From assembly GCF_011038785.1 (NCBI RefSeq), contig NZ_JAAKDT010000014.1:1-61103 (forward strand): DNA of 61,103 nt, written 5' to 3'. Within the stretch, counting starts at the first letter, position 1, and every line of letters begins with the position of its first letter. This document shows positions 7,897-17,180 of the stretch, piece by piece. The notes under the pieces are model-generated. The model ran no database searches. It had not been told where the DNA came from and saw nothing but the letters and a program-made list of their open reading frames with translations. The DNA comes from Parabacteroides sp. ZJ-118. Its GTDB lineage: Bacteria > Bacteroidota > Bacteroidia > Bacteroidales > Tannerellaceae. A program made the translations under genes and the position numbers.

Positions 7897-9302
7897 ATCT
7901 TCCGCCTTTTCCAGCCTAAGAAGATCCCGCAAACGATCAACGTGACCAGTAACCCCAACAGTCGAGAAATACCAGAGGAAAAACCAAATCCTTCCGGAGC
8001 CACGAAAATATAGGTAGAACATACCGCCGTCATGAATAAGGCGGGGATCAAGGTTATCACATATAATTTCTTTGCCTGTACCAAATATACGGTCAATGCC
8101 CATAGGGTAAATACGGCCAATGTCTGATTACTCCACGCGAAATAACGCCAGATCATATCGAATCCGTCCTTATCTTTTTGACTATATAATAAGATTCCCA
8201 TCGCTATGATAAACATAGGAATACAGATCATCAAGCGCTTGGCTACCGTTTTCTGCCCCATATGCAAAAAGTCGGCGACGATCAGACGAGCCGAGCGGAA
8301 AGCCGTATCTCCAGAAGTAATTGGAGCCGCTATCACACCCAATATCGCCAACACACCTCCGACAGTACCCAACCATTCTTTCGTGATACTGTCTACCACC
8401 ACAGCGGCATTGTTCTCCTCCATCCCGTTATTGTGGAAGAAATACGTGGCAGCGGCAGCCCAGATCAAGGCTACGATACCTTCGGTAATCATCGCTCCGT
8501 AAAATACAGGACGGGCGTATTTCTCACTTTTCATGCAACGGGCCATCAATGGGCTTTGGGTAGCATGAAAGCCGGAGATGGCGCCACAAGCGATACTGAC
8601 AAACATGATCGGGAAAACAGGCAAGCCTTCCGGATGCATATTACCAAGTCCATCCGTAATCTCAGGTAATGGTGGCCGGTTAATAAATAACATAACCAAA
8701 ATACCTACGGCCATAAATAATAAGGCGATGGCGAATAATGGATAGATCTTCCCGATAATCTTATCAACGGGTAATAGGGTAGCCAGTATATAATAAATGA
8801 ACACGACAACAATCCAAAACGTAGCATCTAGATATTCTGGAGTCAATTTGGCCAGCAACCCTGCAGGCCCCGCGACAAAAACAGCGCCCACCAAGATCAT
8901 CAAGATAACCGTAAAGCCCCGCATAAATTGCTTGAAGTTGTAACCCAGATACCGCCCGATCAATTCCGGAAGACTTTCTCCATCATACCGCAACGAAAGC
9001 ATTCCCGATAGGCAATCATGGGTAGCTCCCGCAAATATACTTCCCAATACGATCCACAGGAAAGAAGCTACCCCAAATTTAGCCCCCATGATCGCGCCGA
9101 AAATAGGTCCCAGACCCGCTATATTCAAAAACTGGATCATGAAAATCTTCCAAGTAGGTAAGGGCATGTAATCGACACCATCTTGTTTCGTGAAAGCGGG
9201 AGTAACCCGGGCGGGATCTACGCCAAACACCCGCTCGACAAATTTGCCATACGTAAAATATCCAACAATAAGGGCTATCAGACAACATGAAAAAGTAATC
9301 AT
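7893..9302 (-). CDS. cstA: CstA-family carbon starvation transporter
   Basis: A 469-aa inner-membrane protein with a dozen or more hydrophobic helices. It has the CstA-family N-terminal signature (YGKFVERVFGVDP, DGVDYMPLPTWKIF) and the conserved NIAGLGPIFGAIMGAKFG and FAGATHDCLSGMLS segments, with GFHATQSPLMARC further on. Family members CstA and BtsT of Escherichia coli take up peptides or pyruvate. This is the shorter form of the family, without the extended C-terminus of the roughly 700-aa enterobacterial proteins. It is a lone gene, convergent with rprY and divergent from nothing; upstream lies the dcw operon terminator. The substrate here is inferred, not shown. Confidence 0.9.
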   Translation of the reverse strand: MITFSCCLIALIVGYFTYGKFVERVFGVDPARVTPAFTKQDGVDYMPLPTWKIFMIQFLNIAGLGPIFGAIMGAKFGVASFLWIVLGSIFAGATHDCLSGMLSLRYDGESLPELIGRYLGYNFKQFMRGFTVILMILVGAVFVAGPAGLLAKLTPEYLDATFWIVVVFIYYILATLLPVDKIIGKIYPLFAIALLFMAVGILVMLFINRPPLPEITDGLGNMHPEGLPVFPIMFVSIACGAISGFHATQSPLMARCMKSEKYARPVFYGAMITEGIVALIWAAAATYFFHNNGMEENNAAVVVDSITKEWLGTVGGVLAILGVIAAPITSGDTAFRSARLIVADFLHMGQKTVAKRLMICIPMFIIAMGILLYSQKDKDGFDMIWRYFAWSNQTLAVFTLWALTVYLVQAKKLYVITLIPALFMTAVCSTYIFVAPEGFGFSSGISRLLGLLVTLIVCGIFLGWKRRKI

Positions 9303-9360
9303 GGTTTTCTAAAGAATTAAGTTGTCAACAAAAAAGGTATATACGAGAAAACCGTATCAA

Positions 9361-9394
9361 GGGCATTCTGACGAGTGATTGTCAGAATGCCTTT
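9361..9394. terminator. Strong hairpin at the end of the dcw operon
   Basis: GGGCATTCTGAC (9361-9372) pairs with GTCAGAATGCC (9381-9391) across an 8-nt loop. It sits 24 nt past the yqeY stop on the minus strand. It lacks a good T-run on that strand, so termination may be imperfect. Its core GGGCATTCT recurs in the palindromic units at 35207-35248. Confidence 0.55.
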
Positions 9395-9417
9395 AGCACG
9401 GTCTTCATTTGAATCAA

Positions 9418-9867
9418 TTAATTAAGTAAACGTTTAACCGTCTCAGAAATCATCCGTCCTTCAGCTCTTCCTGCCAAAGCTTTTGAGGCCACACCCATCA
9501 CCTTGCCCATATCTTTCGGTCCGGCAGCACCGACTTGAGCCATAATGGCTCTCAATTCTTTCTCCAATTCCTCGGCGGATATTTGTTGAGGTAGATATTT
9601 CTCAATCACCTTTACCTGCTCCAACTCGGCATCCGCTAGGTCTTGACGACCCTGTCGCACATAAATCGTAGCGGAATCTTTCCCTTGTTTCACCAACTTC
9701 CGCATGATCTTCAAGGCATCCGCATCCGTCAAGGTATCATTGGCTCCCGGAGCGGTTTTTGCTTCCAAGAAAAATTTCTTTACATTTCTCAATGTCTCCA
9801 AGGCTACCTTATCTTTCGCCTTCATCGCATTTTTAATGTCTTCGCTGACTTGTTCAAATAAATCCAT
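9418..9867 (-). CDS. yqeY: GatB/YqeY domain protein
   Basis: A 149-aa all-helical cytosolic protein matching the full YqeY family. It starts MDLFEQVSEDIKNAMKAKDK and contains LRNVKKFFLEAKTAPG, KQGKDSATIYVRQGRQDLA and VIEKYLPQQIS, then the C-terminal MGKVMGVASKALAGRAEG tail domain shared with GatB amidotransferase subunits. It lacks the GatB catalytic part. A tRNA-related role is suggested by the shared tail, but its function is not established. It is the last gene of the dcw transcript, 19 nt after ftsZ, an arrangement common in Bacteroidetes. Confidence 0.9.
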   Translation of the reverse strand: MDLFEQVSEDIKNAMKAKDKVALETLRNVKKFFLEAKTAPGANDTLTDADALKIMRKLVKQGKDSATIYVRQGRQDLADAELEQVKVIEKYLPQQISAEELEKELRAIMAQVGAAGPKDMGKVMGVASKALAGRAEGRMISETVKRLLN

Positions 9868-9886
9868 ATCCTTATTATATTATTAA

Positions 9887-11251
9887 CTAACGGAAACTGA
9901 TCACATGCTTGCCTCCTCGCTGAGAATCTTGGCGAGGTTGGTTAGCCGGTTGCTTCGCCGTTGTCGGAGCCGATACTTGAATGTCCTCCCCCGCCACCTT
10001 GGAACGGGCACGGGCTACGATCTTCGGATCCCGGTTATAAGTTGGGTTATCCTCTATCAAAGCGATCAAGGCATCATCGTCCAACTCCTCCGGAGTCAAA
10101 ACAACCGCTTTCGAACGAGAGGCAAAACAGCCTACCTTTTGCGCGGAAGGACCATAATATTTACCGATCAAATCACGCTCCTTACGCTCTTTCTCGATTC
10201 GCTCTTCTTCTAAACGCAATTCTTCTTCCGTCATCTGAGCGGCCTCATTCCTGCGTTTATCAGCGATCAATGGAATATCATCCATTGTAAATCCGGTAGC
10301 GAGAATCGTCATTTTTACTTTATTACCCAATGTATTATCCACGGCAGTACCCCAGATAACCTCTATATCACGATTGAACCCGGACATAAAGTTATGCACG
10401 TCGTTCATCTCCTCCATTCGCAACTCGGCCTCCTCGCTGAAATATACGTTGAACAGGATCTTCTTAGCGTTCTTTACGTCGTTGTTGCTTAATAACGGAG
10501 AATTCAGAGCGTCTTCCACCGCTTGGCGAACACGTCCTTCTCCTTCACCATAGCCATTACTCATCAAAGCGACACCTCCATCTTTCATCGTGGTATTGAC
10601 ATCGGCGAAGTCGAGGTTGATAATACCCGGAAGCGTAATGATCTCCGCAATACTCTTGGCTGCGATCGTCAAGGTATCATCGGCCTTGCCGAAAGCGTTC
10701 ATCACGGAAAGATCTGAATAAATTTCACGCAAACGCTCATTATTGATCACCAATAAGGCATCCACGTTCTTCGCGATCTCCTCCACACCATTCAAGGCCT
10801 GTATAATCTTACGCTCACCCTCGAACAAGAAAGGAATGGTTACGATACCTACCGTCAATATTCCCATATCCTTTGCGATACGAGCGATAACCGGAGCGGC
10901 ACCCGTACCGGTACCACCTCCCATACCGGCCGTAATGAATACCATCTTCGTACCGTCGTTTAACATACCTCGAAGATCGTCCAGACTCTCCTCGGCTGCC
11001 ATCATCGCACGCTCCGGCTTATTTCCCGCGCCCAATCCCTGCGTGATCTCACGCCCCAACAATAACTTGATAGGAACATCCGAACGGTTCAGGGCTTGAT
11101 TATCCGTATTACATAACACGAACGTAACGTCGTGTATGCCCTCCTTATACATGTGAGTAACAGCGTTTCCGCCACCGCCTCCAACACCAATCACCTTAAT
11201 GATTTTGGGAGTATCCGTAGGATAATTAAAATTTAATATTGTATCGTCCAT
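9887..11251 (-). CDS. ftsZ: Cell division protein FtsZ
   Basis: The tubulin-like GTPase that forms the cytokinetic ring (454 aa). The GTP-binding domain carries VIGVGGGGGNAVTHM near residue 21 and the tubulin signature GGGTGTG at residues 111-117. The T7-loop segment NLDFADVNTTMK follows at about residue 214. The C-terminal half has a long variable linker and ends KHVISFR, a short basic and hydrophobic tail like that used by other FtsZ proteins to bind FtsA. The order ftsQ-ftsA-ftsZ-yqeY fits the cluster. The linker is rich in E and R at about residues 335-355, which is usual for this group. Confidence 0.98.
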   Translation of the reverse strand: MDDTILNFNYPTDTPKIIKVIGVGGGGGNAVTHMYKEGIHDVTFVLCNTDNQALNRSDVPIKLLLGREITQGLGAGNKPERAMMAAEESLDDLRGMLNDGTKMVFITAGMGGGTGTGAAPVIARIAKDMGILTVGIVTIPFLFEGERKIIQALNGVEEIAKNVDALLVINNERLREIYSDLSVMNAFGKADDTLTIAAKSIAEIITLPGIINLDFADVNTTMKDGGVALMSNGYGEGEGRVRQAVEDALNSPLLSNNDVKNAKKILFNVYFSEEAELRMEEMNDVHNFMSGFNRDIEVIWGTAVDNTLGNKVKMTILATGFTMDDIPLIADKRRNEAAQMTEEELRLEEERIEKERKERDLIGKYYGPSAQKVGCFASRSKAVVLTPEELDDDALIALIEDNPTYNRDPKIVARARSKVAGEDIQVSAPTTAKQPANQPRQDSQRGGKHVISFR

Positions 11252-11284
11252 TGTCTTCCGGTTTTATTACATTCGTAAATCACG

Positions 11285-12643
11285 TTATTTACTCTCGTTA
11301 TCATCGTCATCGAAGAGGGTTTTACCAAAAGTATCGATTCCTTTTGTCAAGCGCCCGAGCAAGCCGGAGCCTTTTTTCTTTTCTTTCTTCGGCTTCTCCT
11401 TGACGGATTCCGGATCCAGAGCTGATTCCACTGTCGGTTCAAGCTCAACCAACGGCTCAATCTTAGGCTCCGGTTTAGGAGGTATATATAACGCGCAATT
11501 CTTGGTTCCTTTCGCCAAGAGGCCGATGGCCACCGCATATTCAGGATTGCTGGCGATCACTAAATCACCACTAGCGACAACTCCCTTGCGAACCGATGAA
11601 TAGCGAACCTCCATCTTCAAACGCTCGCTCATCACCATCGGTAAATTCTTCAAAGCGGCGCCTCCACCCGTAATCACGATACCAGCACCGAGAGCGCTCA
11701 TCAAGCCTGTAGCCTCCAGACGAGCATATACATTTTCTAAAATCTCATCCATACGAGCCTCTATCACGCCGTTCAACTCGGCTAGCTTGATCTCGCGCAA
11801 GCCCATTCCATCCGCCAAACTCACTTGGATGGCCATATCATTATCCCGGTCAGCTTTCGCGCTGCCATAAGTGACCTTCAAGCGTTCCGCCTCAGACTCT
11901 ACGACCCTGAGATTGGTTATATCTTTTGTTATCAAATTACCTCCAAAGGGAACAACAGAAAGACTGGCCAACTTACCCCCCTTATAGACAGATATCGTCG
12001 TCACGCCGGCACCAAAGCCGATCAAGGCGCAGCCCAAGTCCTTCTCATTGTCGCTCAAGACAACATCCCCCAACGCAAGGGGTGACACGAGAATGCCGGC
12101 GATCCCGATCTTTGCTTGTTCCGAGATGCTATTAATAATATTTAACTTCAAGGAAGGACGTCCAACAATCAACTTGTAACGAGCCTCGATACGGCTACAA
12201 GGCACGCCCACCGGGTTGGACTCTGGTTTATCATCTAAAAAACAGGAAGGAGAAACCACGTCAAGAACGGTCAACATATCCGGACGATAATCCTTACACT
12301 CTTGATAGAGAGAGTCTATGACCTCCTCCGTAACCACACCTTCCATTCCCAACACCTTGCAAACCGTATGCTCGATAGAACGGAGTGACTGACCTCCCAG
12401 TCCCACATATACCTGCCCGATCTTGGAACCACCCAGTTTATTCTCCAACTTGAGGATCAAGCGTTTTATCTTACTCGCCGTCTCTTTCACGTTATATACA
12501 CATCCTCTTCGTATGCAGGTACCGGAGTTCTCAACTTCGTAGGCGATGATTGAAAGAGCGCCCGTCGCATTCTTAGTCCCCACCATTCCTACCATATGGG
12601 AGGTACCTAGGTCAATAGCTGCTATAAAGTCTGTGTATGCCAT
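11285..12643 (-). CDS. ftsA: Cell division protein FtsA
   Basis: An actin-like ATPase (452 aa) that tethers FtsZ filaments to the membrane. The actin-fold phosphate loops are visible as AAIDLGTSHMVGMVG near residue 8 and LIGFGAGVTTISVYKGG near residue 205, with the adenosine-site GAGIVITGGGAALKNL near residue 320. The SHS2/1C domain lies between about residues 85 and 165. A charged linker (PEPKIEPLVELEP and on) leads to a C-terminal GLLGRLTKGIDTFGKTLF segment that can form the membrane-targeting amphipathic helix. It is preceded by ftsQ with 5 nt between them and followed by ftsZ after 33 nt. Confidence 0.97.
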   Translation of the reverse strand: MAYTDFIAAIDLGTSHMVGMVGTKNATGALSIIAYEVENSGTCIRRGCVYNVKETASKIKRLILKLENKLGGSKIGQVYVGLGGQSLRSIEHTVCKVLGMEGVVTEEVIDSLYQECKDYRPDMLTVLDVVSPSCFLDDKPESNPVGVPCSRIEARYKLIVGRPSLKLNIINSISEQAKIGIAGILVSPLALGDVVLSDNEKDLGCALIGFGAGVTTISVYKGGKLASLSVVPFGGNLITKDITNLRVVESEAERLKVTYGSAKADRDNDMAIQVSLADGMGLREIKLAELNGVIEARMDEILENVYARLEATGLMSALGAGIVITGGGAALKNLPMVMSERLKMEVRYSSVRKGVVASGDLVIASNPEYAVAIGLLAKGTKNCALYIPPKPEPKIEPLVELEPTVESALDPESVKEKPKKEKKKGSGLLGRLTKGIDTFGKTLFDDDDNESK

Positions 12644-12648
12644 ATCAT

Positions 12649-13377
12649 CTATTTTTTAGTACAAACAATCTGATTCTTATATTTTAAATTAATCATACTA
12701 TACTTCTCCCAACCCACTTTAGGAATCGCCTGCTCATAGAAAAGCTTTAAATTCGCAAGCTTTTCCTCGAATTCATCCAAAGTACCCAGCATGATCCGAT
12801 GGTTGCCCACTCTTGGAATAAGTTCTATATCATTATCCGGATATACATAGATTTGTTCAATCTGGTCATTCCAAAACTCATTCTCTTGCAAAAATAATGC
12901 AAATTTGTATAAGTCGGTCACCGCAAGCTCTTTTTCCACATATCCACTCACAATTGGCACATGCGCGGAGTACCGACGACTAATCGGCATGGTGGTTCCC
13001 AGATTATCCACGTAATAACTACCTCTTACGCCCATAATCCGAAGGATAGGCATCTTTTGCATGACCTCTAGCTTGATGATTCCCGAAGGAGTCTTATACG
13101 CCTCTACTTGCGCAATCATCTCATTCTTAAGCAATTCCGTCTCTATCCGATCCGTATTTACGTCGATCATCGATCGCTTGATCGGATCTAGCCCGCCTTT
13201 CTTCAGTATAGACACAAGGTCACTCTCGCTTACGAAATGTTTATCCAGACTGTCTTTCACCACGACTTGCAGGTCTTGGCAAATAAAGTCCTGACGTACT
13301 TCCCGAAAGAAAAGCGAGGCGAACACGATGTAACAGAACAACAACGTGGCTACTACTATGGAAATTATTCGGATCAC
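12649..13377 (-). CDS. ftsQ: Cell division protein FtsQ (DivIB-like)
   Basis: A 242-aa single-pass membrane protein of the divisome. An N-terminal transmembrane helix at residues 3-24 is followed by a periplasmic POTRA-like region (about 38-105) and a beta domain. Sequence identity across FtsQ proteins is low, so the call rests on topology, length and position between murC and ftsA. The start codon is GTG, overlapping the murC TGA (GTGA at 13374-13377), which implies translational coupling to murC. Confidence 0.88.
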   Translation of the reverse strand: MIRIISIVVATLLFCYIVFASLFFREVRQDFICQDLQVVVKDSLDKHFVSESDLVSILKKGGLDPIKRSMIDVNTDRIETELLKNEMIAQVEAYKTPSGIIKLEVMQKMPILRIMGVRGSYYVDNLGTTMPISRRYSAHVPIVSGYVEKELAVTDLYKFALFLQENEFWNDQIEQIYVYPDNDIELIPRVGNHRIMLGTLDEFEEKLANLKLFYEQAIPKVGWEKYSMINLKYKNQIVCTKK

Positions 13378-14762
13378 GGTTTCCTTATTTGTTCACATAA
13401 AATCTCTTTTACAGGCTCCACCAAACGATCGATATTGCCGGCACCTACCATTAATACTACCTCATATTTTCCGGCGGCAACCACGTCCAAAAGTTCTTCC
13501 TTCTTACACAGCGTCTTGGAAGGGATGGTCACTTTATCAAAAATGATTCGAGAGGTCACCCCCGGAATCGGTTCCTCGCGAGCTGGATAGATATCCAGCA
13601 AGATCAATTCGTCCAATAAAGAGAGACTCGCTGCGAAATCGTCAGCGAAATCCCGGGTACGGGTATATAGATGCGGCTGGAAAATACCTGTCACCTTACG
13701 ACCCGCATACAACTCCTTCACCGACAAAATGCTCTGTCGCAATTCGGCCGGATGATGAGCATAATCATCGATCAATACCACTTGATCCGTCTTCAAGTGA
13801 AAATCAAAACGGCGGCGAGCTCCGGCAAATGTGGCCATACCTTTTTTCAGATCCTCCGGTTTCACTCCATTCAACCAAGCGATCGCCATAGCCGCTACTC
13901 CGTTCTCGATATTTACCTTTACAGGAACACCTAGTTCCACATCAGGAATACGGATTTCCGGACCAACGAAGTCAAAGGTAATATTTCCGTCGCAAATACA
14001 AATATTTTCAGCGTAAAAATCCGCTATTCCCGTAACGGAATAGGTATATTTCTTGACACCCTCCTGTAAACGGGGCGTCACGTTGATTCCTTTCTTGATC
14101 AATAGACAACCATCGAGACGAATTAGAGAGGTAAATTTCTCGAAACTCTCCCGATAAGCCTCTGCCGTGCCGTAAATATCCAGATGATCTGGATCAGCGG
14201 AAGTAATCACCGCCATATAAGGAGTAAGCCAATGGAAAGAACGATCGAACTCATCCGCCTCGATCACGGTAAAGTCGCTCGTATCAGACAACATCAAATT
14301 ACTCTCGTAGTCCTTTAGGATTCCACCGAGGAAAGCATTGCAATCCACCGACGATTGTTTCAGCAAATGAGCCAGCATAGAAGAGGTCGTTGTCTTGCCG
14401 TGCGTTCCCGCCACGCATAAACCCCGGCTATTTTTCGTGATCTCTCCCAATACACGAGCCCGCTTCATCACCTCAAAACCTTGCGTGCGGAAGTAGGTCA
14501 ACTCCGTATGCGACTCTGGGACTGCCGGCGTATAAATCACCAGCGTATTGTCGGGCGACTTGAACGCCTCCCCGATCAATGCAATATTATCCTCATAGTG
14601 AATATCAGCTCCCTCCTTTTTTAACTCCTCGGTTAAATCGGAAGGGGTCTTATCGTACCCGCCCACTCGCTTTTCCTTAGAGAGGAAATAACGGATCAAG
14701 GCACTCATCCCAATACCCCCGGCACCTACGAAGTACACCGCTGTCACTTTATTTATATCCAT
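13374..14762 (-). CDS. murC: UDP-N-acetylmuramate--L-alanine ligase MurC
   Basis: A cytosolic Mur ligase (462 aa) that adds L-alanine to UDP-MurNAc, the first peptide step of peptidoglycan synthesis. The N-terminal Rossmann domain shows FVGAGGIGMSALI at residues 11-23. The central ATPase has the P-loop GTHGKTTT at 119-126 and EADEFDRSF. The C-terminal domain contains VLIDDYAHHPAELRQSI and GIFQPHLYTRTRDF. Length is normal for MurC. It follows murG by 5 nt and overlaps ftsQ by 4 nt. Confidence 0.97.
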   Translation of the reverse strand: MDINKVTAVYFVGAGGIGMSALIRYFLSKEKRVGGYDKTPSDLTEELKKEGADIHYEDNIALIGEAFKSPDNTLVIYTPAVPESHTELTYFRTQGFEVMKRARVLGEITKNSRGLCVAGTHGKTTTSSMLAHLLKQSSVDCNAFLGGILKDYESNLMLSDTSDFTVIEADEFDRSFHWLTPYMAVITSADPDHLDIYGTAEAYRESFEKFTSLIRLDGCLLIKKGINVTPRLQEGVKKYTYSVTGIADFYAENICICDGNITFDFVGPEIRIPDVELGVPVKVNIENGVAAMAIAWLNGVKPEDLKKGMATFAGARRRFDFHLKTDQVVLIDDYAHHPAELRQSILSVKELYAGRKVTGIFQPHLYTRTRDFADDFAASLSLLDELILLDIYPAREEPIPGVTSRIIFDKVTIPSKTLCKKEELLDVVAAGKYEVVLMVGAGNIDRLVEPVKEILCEQIRKP

Positions 14763-14767
14763 ATTCT

Positions 14768-15874
14768 TTATTTCCTATCTATAATCTTAACAATCTCATC
14801 CACGATACGATCCGCACTACAGCGTTGCGCCAAAGTCTCGATATTACGGCTCAGCGTACGCAAACGTTCACCGTCATGAACAATCTTCAAGGCGGTAGGC
14901 ACCAAATCCTTCTCCGCATCTTTATCGGCGATCATAACGGCGGCATCCTTATTGACCAAGGCCAAGGCATTCTTGGTCTGATGATCTTCCGCCACATTCG
15001 GCGAAGGCACCAAGACCACCGGTTTTCCCAATAAACAAAGTTCCGAGATAGAACCAGCTCCCGCACGGGATATCACCAAATCGGCCGCTGAATAAGCATA
15101 ATCCATACGAGTAATAAAATCTGAGCACCAAACCGGCATTCCCCGGTACGCCTTCAAATGCTTGGAAGCGTCGTTATAATAATACCGACCGGTTTGCCAA
15201 ATAACCTGTACATCTGAAGCGAAGAACTTATCTAGATCCCCTTGGATGCTCCGGTTAATCGTCCGTGCGCCAAGGCTACCACCTACCACAAGGATCGTCT
15301 TTTTCTCCGGAGAAAGCCCGAAGAACGCCAGCGCCTCCTCTTTCTTGTTCAGCGCCTCCTCCAAATCCTGTCGTACCGGATTTCCCGTAATCACGATCTT
15401 ATCCGCCGGAAAGAACTTCTCCATGCCCTCGTAAGCGACACAAATCTTGCTTGCTTTCTTCGCCAATAACTTATTGGTCACACCGGCATACGAGTTTTGC
15501 TCCTGTATCAACGCGGGAACGCCTTGCGAAGCCGCCATCCATAAAGTCGGTCCGCTGGCATAACCGCCCACGCCAACCGCAATATCCGGCTTGAACTCAC
15601 GGATCGTCTTCCTCGCCAAGCGCAAGCTTTTCGCTAAACGAGCCATGACCTTCACGTTATTCATCAGGTGGGCACGGTCAAACCCACTCACCGGTAAACC
15701 TACGATTTTATAACCGGCTGCCGGAACCTTATCCATTTCCATGCGATCTTCCGCTCCCACAAATAAGATTTCCACATCCGGAAAACGTTTTTTGAAAGTA
15801 TTAGCGATAGATATGGCCGGGAAGATATGGCCTCCCGTACCACCACCACTTATTATGATCCGGTACTTCCTCAT
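14768..15874 (-). CDS. murG: UDP-GlcNAc:lipid I transferase MurG
   Basis: A peripheral membrane GT-B glycosyltransferase (368 aa) that converts lipid I to lipid II. The N-terminal glycine-rich loop GGGTGGH at residues 10-16 and FDRAHLMNN are present, followed by VGVGGYASGPTLW. The donor-binding C-terminal half shows VVGGSLGARTINRS and SRAGAGSISELCLLGKPVVLVPSPNVAEDHQ, all typical. Its start overlaps the ftsW stop by 4 nt (ATGA), so the two are coupled. Confidence 0.97.
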   Translation of the reverse strand: MRKYRIIISGGGTGGHIFPAISIANTFKKRFPDVEILFVGAEDRMEMDKVPAAGYKIVGLPVSGFDRAHLMNNVKVMARLAKSLRLARKTIREFKPDIAVGVGGYASGPTLWMAASQGVPALIQEQNSYAGVTNKLLAKKASKICVAYEGMEKFFPADKIVITGNPVRQDLEEALNKKEEALAFFGLSPEKKTILVVGGSLGARTINRSIQGDLDKFFASDVQVIWQTGRYYYNDASKHLKAYRGMPVWCSDFITRMDYAYSAADLVISRAGAGSISELCLLGKPVVLVPSPNVAEDHQTKNALALVNKDAAVMIADKDAEKDLVPTALKIVHDGERLRTLSRNIETLAQRCSADRIVDEIVKIIDRK

Positions 15875-17169
15875 ACTTTTGACTCTACAGTTATCGTTTC
15901 GACAGCCGATAACGGATCATCTTCTTTCTCTCCATCGACTGCCTGATTTATTGTCTCTCCGGATAATCCATCGGAAAGATTCTCCGTATCCTCCTCTTTC
16001 TCATCCTCATTCCCGATATTGGCGCCAAAACGACTTACGCTCAATATGATCCCAAAATAGATACAAGAAATAAGCGTAGACGTACCACCCCGGCTCACCA
16101 ACGGCATCGGTTGCCCGGTAACGGGCACTAAATTCACGGCCACCGCCATATTCGCCAAGGCTTGGACTACCACCAGCAACCCGCATCCCAACACTAGAAA
16201 TTTCGGGAATGATTTATCACATTTCCGGGCGATCATCCCGACCCGGACTAGCAGCATTATATAAAGTAACAATACAAAAATTCCTCCAACGAAACCCAGT
16301 TCCTCTATGATAATCGCATAGATAAAATCAGAATACGCCTGTGGCAGGAAGTCGCGCTGTTGTCCATGTCCGGGCATCTGTCCAAATACGCCTCCCCGGG
16401 CAATAGCTATCTTCGCATGGGTTACCTGATAATTATCATCGGTTATCTTATACGTACCGCTCTCATCCAAGTTATCCTTATGTCCGTCGAAGAAACGCTC
16501 CAAACGTCCTTGCCAAGTAACGAATCGATCTGGCAAATACCGGGTAATAGCAGCCGGCGTAAACTTAAGCAACGCCAAGAACAATACCAACAACAGTATC
16601 AAGATACCTGCCAACTTCGCCAACTTACCAAACGGCAACTGACCGATAAACATCATCAGGAAACAAACCCCGAACAGCATAAACGCCGTAGAAAAGTTCT
16701 CCGGCAGAATCAAGACACAGGTCAGTCCTACTCCAATCAGTATATACTTAAAAATCTGGTTCTCCGTTAACTTTCCACGCTTGCTGAGCAAGAAAGCGAC
16801 AAACACGACACAAGCCAGCTTCCCGAACTCCGAAGGTTGGAACTGTATCCCCATGATTTCCAGCCATCGATGTGCGTCATTAGCGTCCACGCCGATAAAG
16901 GGTGTCACGATCAACATCAACACTGAGATCGGCAATAATATAATAAACGCGGAGAAGAAGCGACACGGTATGTTATGCAACAGCAATACCATGACGAAAC
17001 CTCCCAATAAAAATGTGGCGTGCCGTACGATAGGCGCCCAGTGATTCGCGTTCTTATAAGCGATCGTACTGGTCGCACTGAACACCTCTACCACCGATAT
17101 AAGGCACAGGAACATAAAGATGATCCATATCACCCGGTCGCCCCTAAACAGTTTACTCGCCAGATCCAT
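15871..17169 (-). CDS. ftsW: Peptidoglycan glycosyltransferase FtsW
   Basis: A SEDS-family polytopic membrane protein (432 aa) that polymerises lipid II at the septum. About ten hydrophobic helices are visible, with family segments GVDANDAHRWLEIMGIQFQP, HAKIAIARGGVFGQMPGHGQ and YSDFIYAIIIEELGFVGG, and then VTGQPMPLVSRGGTS near the C-terminus. An acidic cytoplasmic tail of about 45 residues follows. It pairs functionally with FtsI, encoded four genes upstream, and is coupled to murG by a 4-nt overlap. Confidence 0.96.
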   Translation of the reverse strand: MDLASKLFRGDRVIWIIFMFLCLISVVEVFSATSTIAYKNANHWAPIVRHATFLLGGFVMVLLLHNIPCRFFSAFIILLPISVLMLIVTPFIGVDANDAHRWLEIMGIQFQPSEFGKLACVVFVAFLLSKRGKLTENQIFKYILIGVGLTCVLILPENFSTAFMLFGVCFLMMFIGQLPFGKLAKLAGILILLLVLFLALLKFTPAAITRYLPDRFVTWQGRLERFFDGHKDNLDESGTYKITDDNYQVTHAKIAIARGGVFGQMPGHGQQRDFLPQAYSDFIYAIIIEELGFVGGIFVLLLYIMLLVRVGMIARKCDKSFPKFLVLGCGLLVVVQALANMAVAVNLVPVTGQPMPLVSRGGTSTLISCIYFGIILSVSRFGANIGNEDEKEEDTENLSDGLSGETINQAVDGEKEDDPLSAVETITVESKV

Positions 17170-17180
17170 TTTACCTCTTA

